Made by a program: the position numbers and the translations under genes. From assembly GCA_023417815.1 (NCBI GenBank), contig JAEZEI010000052.1, positions 308,325-372,324 on the forward strand: DNA of 64,000 bases, read 5' to 3'. Shown here one piece after another: positions 9,601-17,855 of this stretch; position 1 is the first letter of the stretch, and the number at the start of each line of letters is the position of its first letter. The notes beneath the pieces were generated by a model, which had not been told where the DNA came from, made no database searches, and saw nothing but the letters and a program-made list of their open reading frames with translations. Source of the stretch: Bacteroidota bacterium (GTDB lineage: Bacteria; Bacteroidota; Bacteroidia; Chitinophagales; Chitinophagaceae).

Positions 9601-9981
9601 CATCACCACTTCACGGCATTTGCGGTTATATTCTTCAACAGAGATCTTGGTGCCGATATCTTCTTTTGAGATACCAAGTTCCTTTTCCACTCCAAGTTCC
9701 ACCGGCAGACCATGAGTATCCCAGCCTCCTTTCCGGTTCACTTTATAACCACGCATGGTCTTGTACCTGCAAACCAGGTCCTTAAGTGTCCGCGAAATAA
9801 CGTGATGTATGCCGGGCAAACCATTTGCACTGGGCGGGCCTTCATAAAACACAAATGAAGGCTTGCCTTCACGCAGGCTTATGCTTTTTTCAAACACCTG
9901 GTGGTCATTCCATTGCTGCAATATGGAATTGCTTATTTCTGGTAAGTTAAGTTGCTGGTATTCCTGGTAACGAACCGACAT
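6628..9981 (-). CDS. ileS: Isoleucine-tRNA ligase (eukaryote-like type)
   Basis: Class I aminoacyl-tRNA synthetase that charges tRNA-Ile, with a CP1 editing domain that removes misactivated valine. From the ATG at 9981 it has 1117 residues, normal for the longer type. The HIGH-type motif appears as PGIHHVI near residue 57 and the KMSKS loop as KMSKRLGN near 659-666; the KMSKR form is typical of the eukaryote-like class that is often mupirocin-insensitive (family knowledge). The frame stays open upstream to 10164, but the start at 9981 (MSVRYQEYQQL) follows a -7 promoter match at 10003-10010 and fits homologues. The DksA-like gene follows directly. Confidence 0.96.
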   Translation of the reverse strand: MSVRYQEYQQLNLPEISNSILQQWNDHQVFEKSISLREGKPSFVFYEGPPSANGLPGIHHVISRTLKDLVCRYKTMRGYKVNRKGGWDTHGLPVELGVEKELGISKEDIGTKISVEEYNRKCREVVMRFKDKWDDITRRMGYWVDLNHPYVTFTNDYIETLWWCLSELYQKGYLYESVSIQPYSPAAGTGLSSHELNQPGTYKDVKDTSAVAMFKAVRNDFSRKIFDTVDASEEVFFMAWTTTPWTLPSNLGLTVGPDIRYVLVKTFNPYTALPVNVILAEALVSKYFKSEAENSAMEFAEGSKVLPWKVISSFTGKELEGTRYEQLLQFESNSIEEIKALTPGADPFRVVTGDFVTTEDGTGIVHTAPAFGADDFRVGKKNNLGILTLVDKEGKFIDGTGEFSGRFVKNYKDDPAYVDVNVDISVRLKKENRAFKVEKYEHSYPHCWRTDKPVIYYPLDAWFIKTTAAKERLIELNKTINWKPASTGTGRFGNWLENMVDWNLSRSRFWGTPLPIWKTADEEEEICIGSVEELNKEIRKAHEVLGVNEKFVAGVPDLHKPFVDEIILVSKSGKAMKRVPDLVDVWFDSGAMPYAQWHFPFENKEAFKENFPADFIAEGVDQTRGWFYTLHVLAGLLFDSVAYKTVVSNGLVLDKAGNKMSKRLGNVVDPFKTIDAYGADATRWYLISNASPWDSLKFDEEGIREVQRKFFGTLYNTYQFFALYANVDGFRFEEEYIRIEDRPEIDRWILSVLNNLVETVTRNFDQYEPTQSARAIEEFVDTHLSNWYVRLCRRRFWKGEYEKDKISAYQTLYECLETISALVAPVAPFFADWLFNNLNSVTNRSSHTSVHHIDFPKSDEGKIDNDLEKRMLLAQDTCSLILSLRKKVNIKVRQPLQKVFIPALDQEMAANIRKVEEVIKAETNIKEVDILDADNDFIRKKAKANFKTLGKRLGPKMKWAAQAIEQLDNNSIQQVLVGQFLLNATEAAAGEEPIYISGEDMEVSTDEIPGYEIAGKGNLTVALDISITENLRNEGNAREFVNRVQNIRKDNNFDVTDRIAVSLEEHASLQPSLIQFKDYICREILADTLEFVPQISNGTPIEVNEATINVNVIKTSK

Positions 9982-10002
9982 AAAGGTTCTTTTTTTGGCC
10001 TG

Positions 10003-10010
10003 CAAAGGTA
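10003..10010 (-). promoter_or_regulatory. Candidate -7 element for ileS
   Basis: The minus strand reads TACCTTTG, an exact TAnnTTTG match 21 bases upstream of the ATG at 9981. It lies inside the open frame of a longer alternative start, which argues for the shorter start. Confidence 0.55.
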
Positions 10011-10141
10011 ATGAAGTTGAAGTTATTGTCAGGTTTAATGGAGGTTGTATTAATGAAACGGTTGATTGGATATATATTGATTGAAACCAATGCCTGGTAT
10101 GGCTTTGTGGAGATTTTTCGAATTTGATTTTTATTAACAGT

Positions 10142-10164
10142 TTGTGGACTCCAGTTTTCCACAA
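10142..10164. promoter_or_regulatory. Inverted pair of DnaA-box-like sequences upstream of ileS
   Basis: TTGTGGA (10142-10148) and TCCACAA (10158-10164) form a perfect 7-bp inverted repeat. The right arm belongs to TTTTCCACA (10155-10163), one base from the DnaA box TTATCCACA. It may be a DnaA site or a binding site for another dimeric regulator. Confidence 0.3.
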
Positions 10165-10236
10165 TCTTTTTGTGTTGGCATAGTATTCGTAATTACAAAC
10201 CCAATTAAAAGAATTCCATCCTATTAATGTTAATGT

Positions 10237-10692
10237 ATGAAAAACACCTTTTTCCTCCTCTGTGCTGCAATGATGCTCAGCCTTACCTCTACCGCCCAGA
10301 AGAAAAAGACAACTACAGCAAAGGTTTCAGTGCCTGAAGTTGTAAATAGTTCTTTCACCGCCCGGTATGCGATGGTTGAAAACAACAAATGGAGTAAGAA
10401 TCTCAGTGGTAATTACGTTGCCAGTTTCTCCACTGAGGGAGATCAGAAACAAACCGTTGAATTCGATGATCAGGGCAAACAGCTTAAAATAGTAACCGTT
10501 TATAATGAAACATATCCTGAAGCTTTAACCTCTGCAATTGCAGCAAAACCTAAGTTTGCGCAGTCTAAGATCAAAGAAGCCTCCAGGATCGAAATAATTG
10601 GCGTTGATCCATATTACAAGGTAAAACTTGAGAATGAAGATGGATCAGGCCGCGAGATTTTTGTGAGCGATGGTGGTGTGATAATGGAATAA
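10237..10692 (+). CDS. Secreted PepSY-like (beta-lactamase-inhibitor-like) protein
   Basis: A 151-residue exported protein. Residues 1-20 form a signal peptide ending in TAQ. A lysine/threonine-rich linker follows, and then a domain with FTARYAMVENNKWSKN, YVASFS, TVEFDDQGKQL and VDPYYKVKLENEDGSGREIFV. This pattern is like the PepSY-like domain found in many Bacteroidota periplasmic proteins. No catalytic residues are visible and the cellular role is unknown. It is a single gene with its own terminator-like hairpin downstream. Confidence 0.7.
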   Translation: MKNTFFLLCAAMMLSLTSTAQKKKTTTAKVSVPEVVNSSFTARYAMVENNKWSKNLSGNYVASFSTEGDQKQTVEFDDQGKQLKIVTVYNETYPEALTSAIAAKPKFAQSKIKEASRIEIIGVDPYYKVKLENEDGSGREIFVSDGGVIME

Positions 10693-10725
10693 TGATTTTG
10701 CTGGTTTAGGGTTTTATTAGGGTAA

Positions 10726-10749
10726 AACGGGAGTATTCTTACTCCCGTT
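10726..10749 (+). terminator. Hairpin downstream of the PepSY-like gene
   Basis: A 10-bp perfect stem, AACGGGAGTA / TACTCCCGTT, with a TTCT loop. The T-run after it is weak (CTTATTTT), but position and strength fit a terminator for the gene ending at 10692. Confidence 0.7.
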
Positions 10750-10806
10750 CTTATTTTAACCAGAGTCCCGTTTGGATCCAATGCCCCAGAGGCATATGAA
10801 AAGCTT

Positions 10807-10832
10807 AAGGAAGCCGCAAGGCTTCCTTTTTT
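10807..10832 (+). terminator. Second terminator-like hairpin, before the AraC gene
   Basis: A 9-bp stem, AAGGAAGCC / GGCTTCCTT, with a stable GCAA loop, runs into six T residues. It is a textbook terminator on the plus strand and could also act, less strongly, for the minus-strand AraC gene ending at 10874. Confidence 0.78.
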
Positions 10833-10873
10833 GTGCAAATAAGATTCTGAATAAGGAGATGTACAATTCCGTC

Positions 10874-11815
10874 CTAGTGCAGGAGAAGCTCGCAGGGTTT
10901 TAACCCTGTATGCTTTTTGAATGCTGTGCTGAAGTGTGAAATAGATGAATATCCTAGTAACATAGAAACCTCAGTAACGCTTAATCCTTTTTCATACAAC
11001 AGGTACTTGGCATGTTCCATTCGCTGACCCTGGTAAAAATCGAATATGGTGGTTCCGAAGATCTCCTTAAAACCCTTTTTAAGATAACATTCGTTGATAG
11101 CAACTTTCCGGCTCAGCGCCTTAATGGTAATAGGTTCGCCGATATGCTCCAGCAGGATCTCTCTTGCCTTTATGATCTTTTCCCGATCAAGTTCATTCTC
11201 CAGGAATTTGCAGGTGAATACCTGTTCTTCTTTTTCTCCCAGCATGCAATCCATACTGTAAAGCAGCAGGATCTGGGTTTGGGCGTTTATAAAGATATTC
11301 TCCAGCGTATCAGAATAGTTGTGATTTAGCAAGGCCTGGATGGCCATCCTGGTTTTACCGCAAAGCGGAAGGATCTTGGAAAAAGAACTGCGGTGGCGGA
11401 AAGAAAGTACATTCTCCGACAGTGATACCGGGTTCTTGTTTGCACGGGAGAACTGATTAAGGTAGCTCCTGCTGAAGGAGAAACTCAGGATGTCTACACT
11501 ATCTACCTTTTCCACGCACCCTTTCGATTCATTCAGCATGCAATAATCGCATTCCGTGGCTTTTTTGCGGCAATACACGTTCCCGCTAAGGCAAAACCTT
11601 AATTCGAGGGAATTAGCGCGGGAATTGTTTTTTTCAAAATTGTAAACCAGCACCCCGGTATCTTCAATATTCCAGGTGGGGTCCTTCTTATACCTTCTAA
11701 TGGAATAATTCACCGACCCGGGAACAGTCCGGTCGATCTCCTGCAAAATTTCCATCTGTTCCAGCATCATGGGCTGGCTGTTGGCGAGGGAAAGTATGTC
11801 GGAATAATTATTCAT
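10874..11815 (-). CDS. AraC-family transcriptional regulator with N-terminal cysteine cluster
   Basis: A DNA-binding regulator of 313 residues. The C-terminal third (about 215-313) holds the two helix-turn-helix motifs of the AraC/XylS family (ITIKALSRKVAINECYLKKGFKEIFG, with YSSISHFSTAFKKHTG at the second helix). The N-terminal region carries four cysteines spaced CX6CX2CX7C, within YCRKKATECDYCMLNESKG, which look like a metal or iron-sulphur site; a redox or metal-sensing role is inference. The start at 11815 (MNNYSDILSL) is preferred over one at 11872 because a -7 promoter match lies between them. No target gene is obvious among the neighbours. Confidence 0.88.
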   Translation of the reverse strand: MNNYSDILSLANSQPMMLEQMEILQEIDRTVPGSVNYSIRRYKKDPTWNIEDTGVLVYNFEKNNSRANSLELRFCLSGNVYCRKKATECDYCMLNESKGCVEKVDSVDILSFSFSRSYLNQFSRANKNPVSLSENVLSFRHRSSFSKILPLCGKTRMAIQALLNHNYSDTLENIFINAQTQILLLYSMDCMLGEKEEQVFTCKFLENELDREKIIKAREILLEHIGEPITIKALSRKVAINECYLKKGFKEIFGTTIFDFYQGQRMEHAKYLLYEKGLSVTEVSMLLGYSSISHFSTAFKKHTGLKPCELLLH

Positions 11816-11830
11816 TGAAAAATTTCGATG

Positions 11831-11838
11831 CAAATATA
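11831..11838 (-). promoter_or_regulatory. Candidate -7 element for the AraC-family gene
   Basis: The minus strand reads TATATTTG, an exact TAnnTTTG match, 15 bases before the ATG at 11815. Transcription would begin at about 11825, downstream of the longer alternative start. Confidence 0.55.
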
Positions 11839-11993
11839 CATAAATCAGCTTGATTACCTTGGATATGAGCAATTATTACCATTTTATTACAATGGTTTGA
11901 CCTTGGAAAAGGGTGGGAATTTATTCACATTTCCTTGGCCCCCAAGGTGCCAAAATTCAGGGCTTCTTTCTTCCGTTTCCGCCTTGATTTTGT

Positions 11994-12001
11994 TACATTT
12001 G
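11994..12001 (+). promoter_or_regulatory. Candidate -7 element for gyrB
   Basis: TACATTTG matches TAnnTTTG and ends 28 bases before the first ATG of gyrB at 12030. A TTG occurs only 7 bases upstream, so no standard -33 box is seen. Confidence 0.55.
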
Positions 12002-12029
12002 CAGATATAATCTACACCGGCATTTTGAT

Positions 12030-14024
12030 ATGCCAAATTCCTTTATGAGTACAGAAACAGCAGTGGTTCCAGTTCCCTCCAATAATTCTTATAGTGCAGA
12101 CAGTATCCAGGTATTAGAGGGCCTGGAAGCGGTTCGTAAAAGACCGGCAATGTATATCGGTGATATCAGTCTTAAAGGACTTCATCACCTGGTTTATGAA
12201 GTGGTGGATAACTCCATCGATGAAGCCCTTGCGGGTTATTGCACCAATATACAGGTCACTATAAATGAAGATAACTCCATAACCGTTGAAGATAACGGGC
12301 GTGGTATCCCTACCGGCATGCACACCAAGGAAAACAGGAGTGCGCTTGAAGTGGTTATGACGGTGCTACATGCGGGTGGTAAGTTCGATAAGGGCTCTTA
12401 TAAAGTGTCTGGCGGACTTCATGGTGTGGGTGTTAGTTGCGTGAATGCACTTAGTACACATTTGCATGTTACAGTTCAGCGCGAGGGAAAAGTATTTGAG
12501 CAGGAATACAATACCGGTATACCACAGTATGCGGTGCGTGAAATAGGCACAACCGATAAGACCGGCACAAGGGTTCAGTTCTGGCCCGACGGTAGCATCT
12601 TCACCACTACAATCTATAACAGGGAGATCCTGGAAAGCCGCTTGCGCGAACTAGCGTTCCTTAACAGGAAACTTTCCATCACATTGAATGATCTCCGTGA
12701 GAAGGATGATGAGGGCATTACCTATTCAAAAACATTTTATAGCGAAGGTGGAATAGTGGAGTTCGTGGAAATGATCGATAAGAATGCGAACAGGCACCCG
12801 CTTATTCCAAAAGTTATTCATTGCGAAGGGCATGATGAATCAACCAATGTGGCCGTAGAGGTTGCTATGGTGTACAATGCCGGTTACCAGGAACACATCT
12901 TCAGCTATGTAAATAATATCAATACCATAGAGGGCGGAACCCATGTGGCTGGCTTCAGGCGAAGCATTACCAGGGTATTTAAAAGCTATGGAGAAAAGCA
13001 GGGGCTGTTTGAAAAGGCAAAGGTTACGATTGAAGGAGATGATTTCAGGGAAGGTATCTCTGCTATCATTTCCGTGAAAGTTCCTGAGCCGCAGTTTGAA
13101 GGGCAGACCAAGACCAAACTTGGAAACAGCGAGGTAATGGGTGTGGTTGATACAACCCTGAGCAGGGTGCTTGAAAATTACCTGGAAGAAAATCCAAGGG
13201 ATGCCAAGACGATAATCCAAAAGGTGATCCTGGCTGCACAGGCGCGTGCCGCGGCAAAGCGTGCGCGTGATATGGTTCAGCGTAAAAGTGTTTTAGTAGG
13301 TGGCGGTTTACCGGGTAAACTGGCCGATTGTTCTGATAAGGACCCGGGCCGTTGTGAATTATTTCTGGTTGAGGGTGATTCAGCGGGCGGAACAGCCAAG
13401 CAAGGAAGGGATAGAAGCTTCCAGGCCATACTTCCACTTCGCGGTAAGATACTCAATGTGGAGAAAGCCATGGAGCATAAGATCTACGATAATGAGGAGA
13501 TCAGGAATATGTTCACAGCCCTTGGTGTAAAGATCGGTACTCCTGAAGATCCTAAGGCACTCGACATCTCCAAACTTCGTTACCATAAGCTTATCATCAT
13601 GACGGATGCGGATGTGGATGGAAGCCATATCGCTACACTGATATTGACCTTTGTATTCCGCTATATGAAAGAACTGGTGGAACAGGGTTACATCTATATT
13701 GCCCAGCCACCGCTTTACCTGGTGAAAAAAGGTAAGGAGCAGGAATACGCCTGGAATGATGAGGAGCGAAAAGGACTCATCACGCTGCTCGGCCAGGGAA
13801 AAGACGATTCAGTTACCGTTCAGCGTTATAAAGGTTTGGGAGAGATGAATGCAGAACAGTTGTGGGAAACAACCATGAATCCCGAAACGAGAACCCTGAA
13901 GCAGGTTACTCTCGACAGTGCCGCAGAAGCAGACAGGATATTCAGCATGCTGATGGGTGATGAGGTGCCTCCAAGGAGGGAATTCATTGAAACCCATGCC
14001 AGGTATGCCAAACTGGATGTGTAA
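12030..14024 (+). CDS. gyrB: DNA gyrase subunit B
   Basis: ATPase subunit of DNA gyrase, which works with GyrA to introduce negative supercoils. It has 664 residues. The GHKL ATPase domain (about 30-240) includes LEGLEAVRKRPAMYIGD, DNSIDEALAGY and LHGVGVSCVNALS. A transducer domain follows (about 245-415). The TOPRIM region has EGDSAGGTAKQGRDR near residue 449 and DADVDGSHI near 529, and the C-terminus carries QRYKGLGEMNAEQLWETTM. This YKGLGEM tail is typical of GyrB, and ParE is similar, but the order and length favour GyrB. The start could also be the internal ATG at 12045. No gyrA, dnaA or recF is adjacent. Confidence 0.95.
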   Translation: MPNSFMSTETAVVPVPSNNSYSADSIQVLEGLEAVRKRPAMYIGDISLKGLHHLVYEVVDNSIDEALAGYCTNIQVTINEDNSITVEDNGRGIPTGMHTKENRSALEVVMTVLHAGGKFDKGSYKVSGGLHGVGVSCVNALSTHLHVTVQREGKVFEQEYNTGIPQYAVREIGTTDKTGTRVQFWPDGSIFTTTIYNREILESRLRELAFLNRKLSITLNDLREKDDEGITYSKTFYSEGGIVEFVEMIDKNANRHPLIPKVIHCEGHDESTNVAVEVAMVYNAGYQEHIFSYVNNINTIEGGTHVAGFRRSITRVFKSYGEKQGLFEKAKVTIEGDDFREGISAIISVKVPEPQFEGQTKTKLGNSEVMGVVDTTLSRVLENYLEENPRDAKTIIQKVILAAQARAAAKRARDMVQRKSVLVGGGLPGKLADCSDKDPGRCELFLVEGDSAGGTAKQGRDRSFQAILPLRGKILNVEKAMEHKIYDNEEIRNMFTALGVKIGTPEDPKALDISKLRYHKLIIMTDADVDGSHIATLILTFVFRYMKELVEQGYIYIAQPPLYLVKKGKEQEYAWNDEERKGLITLLGQGKDDSVTVQRYKGLGEMNAEQLWETTMNPETRTLKQVTLDSAAEADRIFSMLMGDEVPPRREFIETHARYAKLDV

Positions 14025-14120
14025 TACTTATTTGCCCAGGAATTTGGCGAAACCGATTTATTTAGTAGTTTGTACAGGAGATATAATAACCCAATTCAAA
14101 AAAACCTAAAATTTTACACT

Positions 14121-14321
14121 ATGGCAGAACTGTTAACGGCATATTGCATGAAAACTAAAGAGAAGAATTGCCCAATGCATAACGCTGTGATCACTAAGAC
14201 AGCGCGCGGAGGTTATATGGCACAGGGAGATGATGGAAAAGGAAATAAAATGACAACTATGCTGGCCGAAGCTAAAGCGCTTCAGGCTGTTAAGGACGGT
14301 GTTGCCAAAAAAGGCTGGTAA
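14121..14321 (+). CDS. Small conserved protein, DUF5679-like
   Basis: A 66-residue protein starting MAELLTAYCMKTKEKNCPMH. The pattern AYCxKTK, then AVITKTARGGYMAQG and a basic C-terminus, resembles the DUF5679 family, which is related to the small zinc-ribbon modules of topoisomerase tails, although most ribbon cysteines are absent here (two remain). It sits 96 bases after gyrB on the same strand, so it may share transcription and perhaps a DNA-binding role (inference). An earlier in-frame ATG at 14070 is less likely, because homologous sequence begins at MAELLTAYC. A strong terminator follows. Confidence 0.72.
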   Translation: MAELLTAYCMKTKEKNCPMHNAVITKTARGGYMAQGDDGKGNKMTTMLAEAKALQAVKDGVAKKGW

Positions 14322-14341
14322 TAGCATCTAATTGATAAAAG

Positions 14342-14364
14342 AAACTGCTTCGGCAGTTTTTTTT
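14342..14364. terminator. Intrinsic terminator between the DUF5679-like gene and mfd
   Basis: A 7-bp stem, AAACTGC / GCAGTTT, with the very stable TTCG loop, continues into eight T residues on the plus strand. It ends right at the mfd stop codon (14363-14365). Confidence 0.85.
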
Positions 14365-17300
14365 ATGCCTGCCGTGCAGGAACGGCTTCATTCACGGAGT
14401 CTGACATTCTTTTCAGGAACCTGTACATTTCATTCATCCCATTGATATCCTCCACATTCAGGATGCCATGCTTCCCCACCTGTCGCAGTTTTGCTTTATT
14501 GGTGTCCCGCTGAAGGAAGATAAGTATCCTGTTGAATGTTTCACTTTGAAAGTATGGTGAATCAGGGTTACCTACGAAGAAGCATTTCAGCACGCCTTTC
14601 TTCAGGAACAACTTTTCAAACCCCAGTTCCACAGCCAGCTTCCTGCATCTTACAGTGGTAAATAAATCTTCAACCACATCAGGCACAGGGCCAAACCGGT
14701 CTGTAAGTTCAGCATGAAATGCAGCAAGCTGTTCTTCGGTTTCACAATTATCGAGCCTGGAGTATAATGACAGCCTTTCGGTTATTGATTCAACATAGCT
14801 ATCCGGAATAAGAATTTCGAGGTCGGTATCAATGGTGCAATCCGAAACAAAATCATCCTGCTTACTGATCTCTTCCCGGAATACGTCCCTGAACTCATTT
14901 CGTTTCAATTCCCTGATAGCCTCATCAAGGATCTTCTGGTACATTTCAAACCCGATCTCAGCGATAAACCCGGATTGTTCCCCACCTAGCAGGTTGCCGG
15001 CTCCCCGGATATCAAGATCCCGCATCGCGATCTGGAAACCGCTTCCCAGGTCGCTGTATTGTTCAAGTGTATTCAGTCGTTTCCTGCTGTCATCAGGAAG
15101 GGTACTCACCGGTGGTGATACCAGGTAACAGAATGCTTTCTTATTGCTCCTGCCCACACGTCCTCGCAACTGGTGAAGATCGCTAAGCCCGAACTGGTGG
15201 GCGTTATTGACTATGATGGTATTTACATTCGGGATATCAACCCCACTTTCAACAATATTGGTACAAACAAGCACGTCATACTTGCGGTCCATAAAATCGA
15301 GGATGGTATCTTCCAGTTTATCCCCCTCCATCTGGCCATGGGCAAAGGCAATACTAAGGTCAGGGCAAAGTCCCTGTATAAAACTCTTCATCTCGGCAAG
15401 ACCTTTAACCCGGTTGTGAATGAAAAAGACCTGGCCACCCCTTTCCACTTCATAATAGATGATCTCCCTGATCGCATCTTCATTAAAGACCATTAGTTCA
15501 GTTTCGATGGGCTGCCTGTTTGGAGGCGGGGTATTAATGATGCTGAGATCCCTGGCTCCCATTAAACTGAACTGGAGGGTCCGGGGAATAGGAGTAGCCG
15601 TCAGCGTAAGCGAATCCACGGTTGTTCTTAACTGCTTTAATTTTTCTTTTGCGGCAACGCCGAATTTTTGCTCCTCATCAATGATCATTATGCCCAGGTT
15701 TTTAAACTTTACATCCTTCCCCAACAATGCATGAGTCCCGATAATGATATCAAGTTTGCCCTCCTCCAGTTTTTTCATGACCAGCTTCTTCTCCTTTGAC
15801 GTTTTAAAGCGGTTGATGAAATCGATGCTGACCGGAAAATCTTTTAACCTGTCACTGAAAGTTTTATAATGCTGGTATGCGAGGATAGTTGTAGGAACCA
15901 GGACGGCAGCCTGTTTTCCATCTGCCACAGTTTTGAAGGCTGCGCGAACAGCAACTTCCGTTTTGCCAAAACCTACGTCGCCACAAACCAGCCTGTCCAT
16001 TGGTGAAGGTTTCTCCATATCCCGTTTCACGTCTTCGGTGGCCTTCGCCTGGTCGGGAGTGTCTTCATATATAAAGCTTGCTTCAAGTTCTGTCTGCAGG
16101 TAAGTATCAGGGCTGTGCGAAAAACCCTGGAGGCTTTTCCTTTTGGCGTATAGTTTTATTAGGTCGGTTGCAATATCCTTTACCTGTTTGCGTGTTTTAT
16201 CTTTCAGCTTATTCCATACATCACTTCCCAGCTTATTCATCTTCGGCACCGTTCCTTCCTTTCCACTGTACTTACTTATCTTATGCAATGATGCAATATT
16301 CACGTAAAGAAGGTCACCATCTTTGTACTGGATACGTACCGCCTCCTGCATCTTACCATTAGCTTCAATTTTCTGAAGACCACTGTAAACGCCAACACCA
16401 TGATCTATGTGGGTTACATAGTCGCCCGGTTGTAATTCACGGAGCGTTTTCAGTGTAAGTGCCTTGTTCTTACTAAAGGCCTGCTTCACCTTGTATTTAT
16501 GGTAACGCTGGAATATCTGGTGATCGGTATAGCAAACCAGTTTATGATCTTCATCGATGAAGCCTTCATGTATGGAAACCGGGATCGGGGTTACCTGGAT
16601 ATTCGCATTAAGGTCGCTGAAGATGGCATGCAGTCTCTCGAGTTGTTTAGGATTTTCTGCGAAGAGGAAGATATTATATTTCCTTTGCTCGAACTCTTGC
16701 AGGTTTTTAATAAGGAGATCAAATTGCCTGTTGAATGCCGGTTGTTCCTTTACCTGGAACTGAAATATCTCTGGCGAGGAAGAAAACCATGACCTGTTCC
16801 CCGACTCAATGATATGTCTTTTGCGGAGCTGACTTTCCAGTTCATCTGCTGAGACAAAATCTTCCTTAACTGGTCTTACAAGGTCAGTCTCGTTTTCCGG
16901 GTTTTCGTGTGGCTGTTCAGCTTCTGTTGCGGAAAATTCCTCGAATTCAGTTTCCTGGATCTGGATCCTTTCTTTTATGAAATCCCAGTTGTTTACCCAT
17001 ATTGCTGTATTTGACGGCAGGAATTCAGGAAGCGAAACCTTTTCACCGCTTTCAAATTTTGTTTCAACATTTGGAATGATCTGTACCTGTAATAGTTTTC
17101 TTTCACTCAACTGGTTCTGGGGATCGAATATGCGGATGCTGTCAACTTCGTTGCCGAAGAGTTCTATCCTGTATGGCTTTTCATTGCCAAAAGAATAGAT
17201 ATCCAGGATACCTCCGCGAATTGCGAATTGTCCGGGTTCATAAACGAAGTCCGTTTTCCTGAAACCCAGTTCAATGAAGTTTCCGATTATTTTTTCAACA

Positions 17301-17758
17301 TCAAGTACATCTGCCTGTTTAATATTTATGATCTTCTCAGAGAGGATCCCGCTTTTCACCACCTTTTCAAATAAGGCCTCCGGGTAGGTAACGATGATCT
17401 TTTTATTTCCTCCTGCGGCAATTTTAGTCAGCGTTTCTGTTCTAAGCATAACGTGACTGCTATTGAGCATGCTGAAATTCTTCCTGTTCCTGAACGAAGA
17501 AGGGAAGTAAAAAATATCCAGGGCCCCTGTAATATTCTCAAGCGAATTATGAAAATACGCTGCTTCTTCCGCATCGCGAAGAATGACCAGGTGGTTAAAT
17601 GTATTAAGGGAACTTACGGCAGCAGTAAGGAATTGAGAAGAACTGCCTGCAAGACCTTTAAGGAGAAACACTGAAGGTTCGGGCATAGATAACCTGTCCG
17701 CTATCGATTTGCAGCGGGGGTCATTCAAAAAATAATTCATCAACACCTCAAGATTCAT
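14363..17758 (-). CDS. mfd: Transcription-repair coupling factor
   Basis: Mfd pushes stalled RNA polymerase off DNA and recruits UvrA for excision repair. At 1131 residues it is full length. The N-terminal UvrB-like region covers about 1-340. The RNA-polymerase-interacting domain carries LQPGDYVTHIDHGVGVYSGL. The helicase motor has GDVGFGKTE near 590 (Walker A), IIDEEQKFGV near 689, TATPIPRTLQ and the RecG-like segment QLRGRVGRS. A C-terminal domain is present. A -7 promoter match lies 29 bases upstream. uvrC is also in this window, about 25 kb away, but uvrA and uvrB are not. Confidence 0.96.
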   Translation of the reverse strand: MNLEVLMNYFLNDPRCKSIADRLSMPEPSVFLLKGLAGSSSQFLTAAVSSLNTFNHLVILRDAEEAAYFHNSLENITGALDIFYFPSSFRNRKNFSMLNSSHVMLRTETLTKIAAGGNKKIIVTYPEALFEKVVKSGILSEKIINIKQADVLDVEKIIGNFIELGFRKTDFVYEPGQFAIRGGILDIYSFGNEKPYRIELFGNEVDSIRIFDPQNQLSERKLLQVQIIPNVETKFESGEKVSLPEFLPSNTAIWVNNWDFIKERIQIQETEFEEFSATEAEQPHENPENETDLVRPVKEDFVSADELESQLRKRHIIESGNRSWFSSSPEIFQFQVKEQPAFNRQFDLLIKNLQEFEQRKYNIFLFAENPKQLERLHAIFSDLNANIQVTPIPVSIHEGFIDEDHKLVCYTDHQIFQRYHKYKVKQAFSKNKALTLKTLRELQPGDYVTHIDHGVGVYSGLQKIEANGKMQEAVRIQYKDGDLLYVNIASLHKISKYSGKEGTVPKMNKLGSDVWNKLKDKTRKQVKDIATDLIKLYAKRKSLQGFSHSPDTYLQTELEASFIYEDTPDQAKATEDVKRDMEKPSPMDRLVCGDVGFGKTEVAVRAAFKTVADGKQAAVLVPTTILAYQHYKTFSDRLKDFPVSIDFINRFKTSKEKKLVMKKLEEGKLDIIIGTHALLGKDVKFKNLGIMIIDEEQKFGVAAKEKLKQLRTTVDSLTLTATPIPRTLQFSLMGARDLSIINTPPPNRQPIETELMVFNEDAIREIIYYEVERGGQVFFIHNRVKGLAEMKSFIQGLCPDLSIAFAHGQMEGDKLEDTILDFMDRKYDVLVCTNIVESGVDIPNVNTIIVNNAHQFGLSDLHQLRGRVGRSNKKAFCYLVSPPVSTLPDDSRKRLNTLEQYSDLGSGFQIAMRDLDIRGAGNLLGGEQSGFIAEIGFEMYQKILDEAIRELKRNEFRDVFREEISKQDDFVSDCTIDTDLEILIPDSYVESITERLSLYSRLDNCETEEQLAAFHAELTDRFGPVPDVVEDLFTTVRCRKLAVELGFEKLFLKKGVLKCFFVGNPDSPYFQSETFNRILIFLQRDTNKAKLRQVGKHGILNVEDINGMNEMYRFLKRMSDSVNEAVPARQA

Positions 17759-17786
17759 CCTTCAGTCGGTAATGTGGATACCCCGG

Positions 17787-17794
17787 CAAAGATA
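17787..17794 (-). promoter_or_regulatory. Candidate -7 element for mfd
   Basis: The minus strand reads TATCTTTG, an exact match to TAnnTTTG, 28 bases upstream of the mfd ATG at 17758. A TTG lies 14 bases further upstream, closer than the usual 17-23. Confidence 0.5.
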
Positions 17795-17855
17795 CTACAA
17801 TGCTGTGCCAAGGTGAATCCATTTCAAAAGTTGTATCTTACTACAAATAAAAGTT

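Noticed and set aside
9982..10164. Longer N-terminus of ileS
   Set aside because: A -7 promoter match lies inside it and the extra residues are not IleS-like.
10750..10806. Possible tRNA gene
   Set aside because: Only a fragment resembling a T-arm or CCA end is seen; no acceptor, D or anticodon stem can be built.
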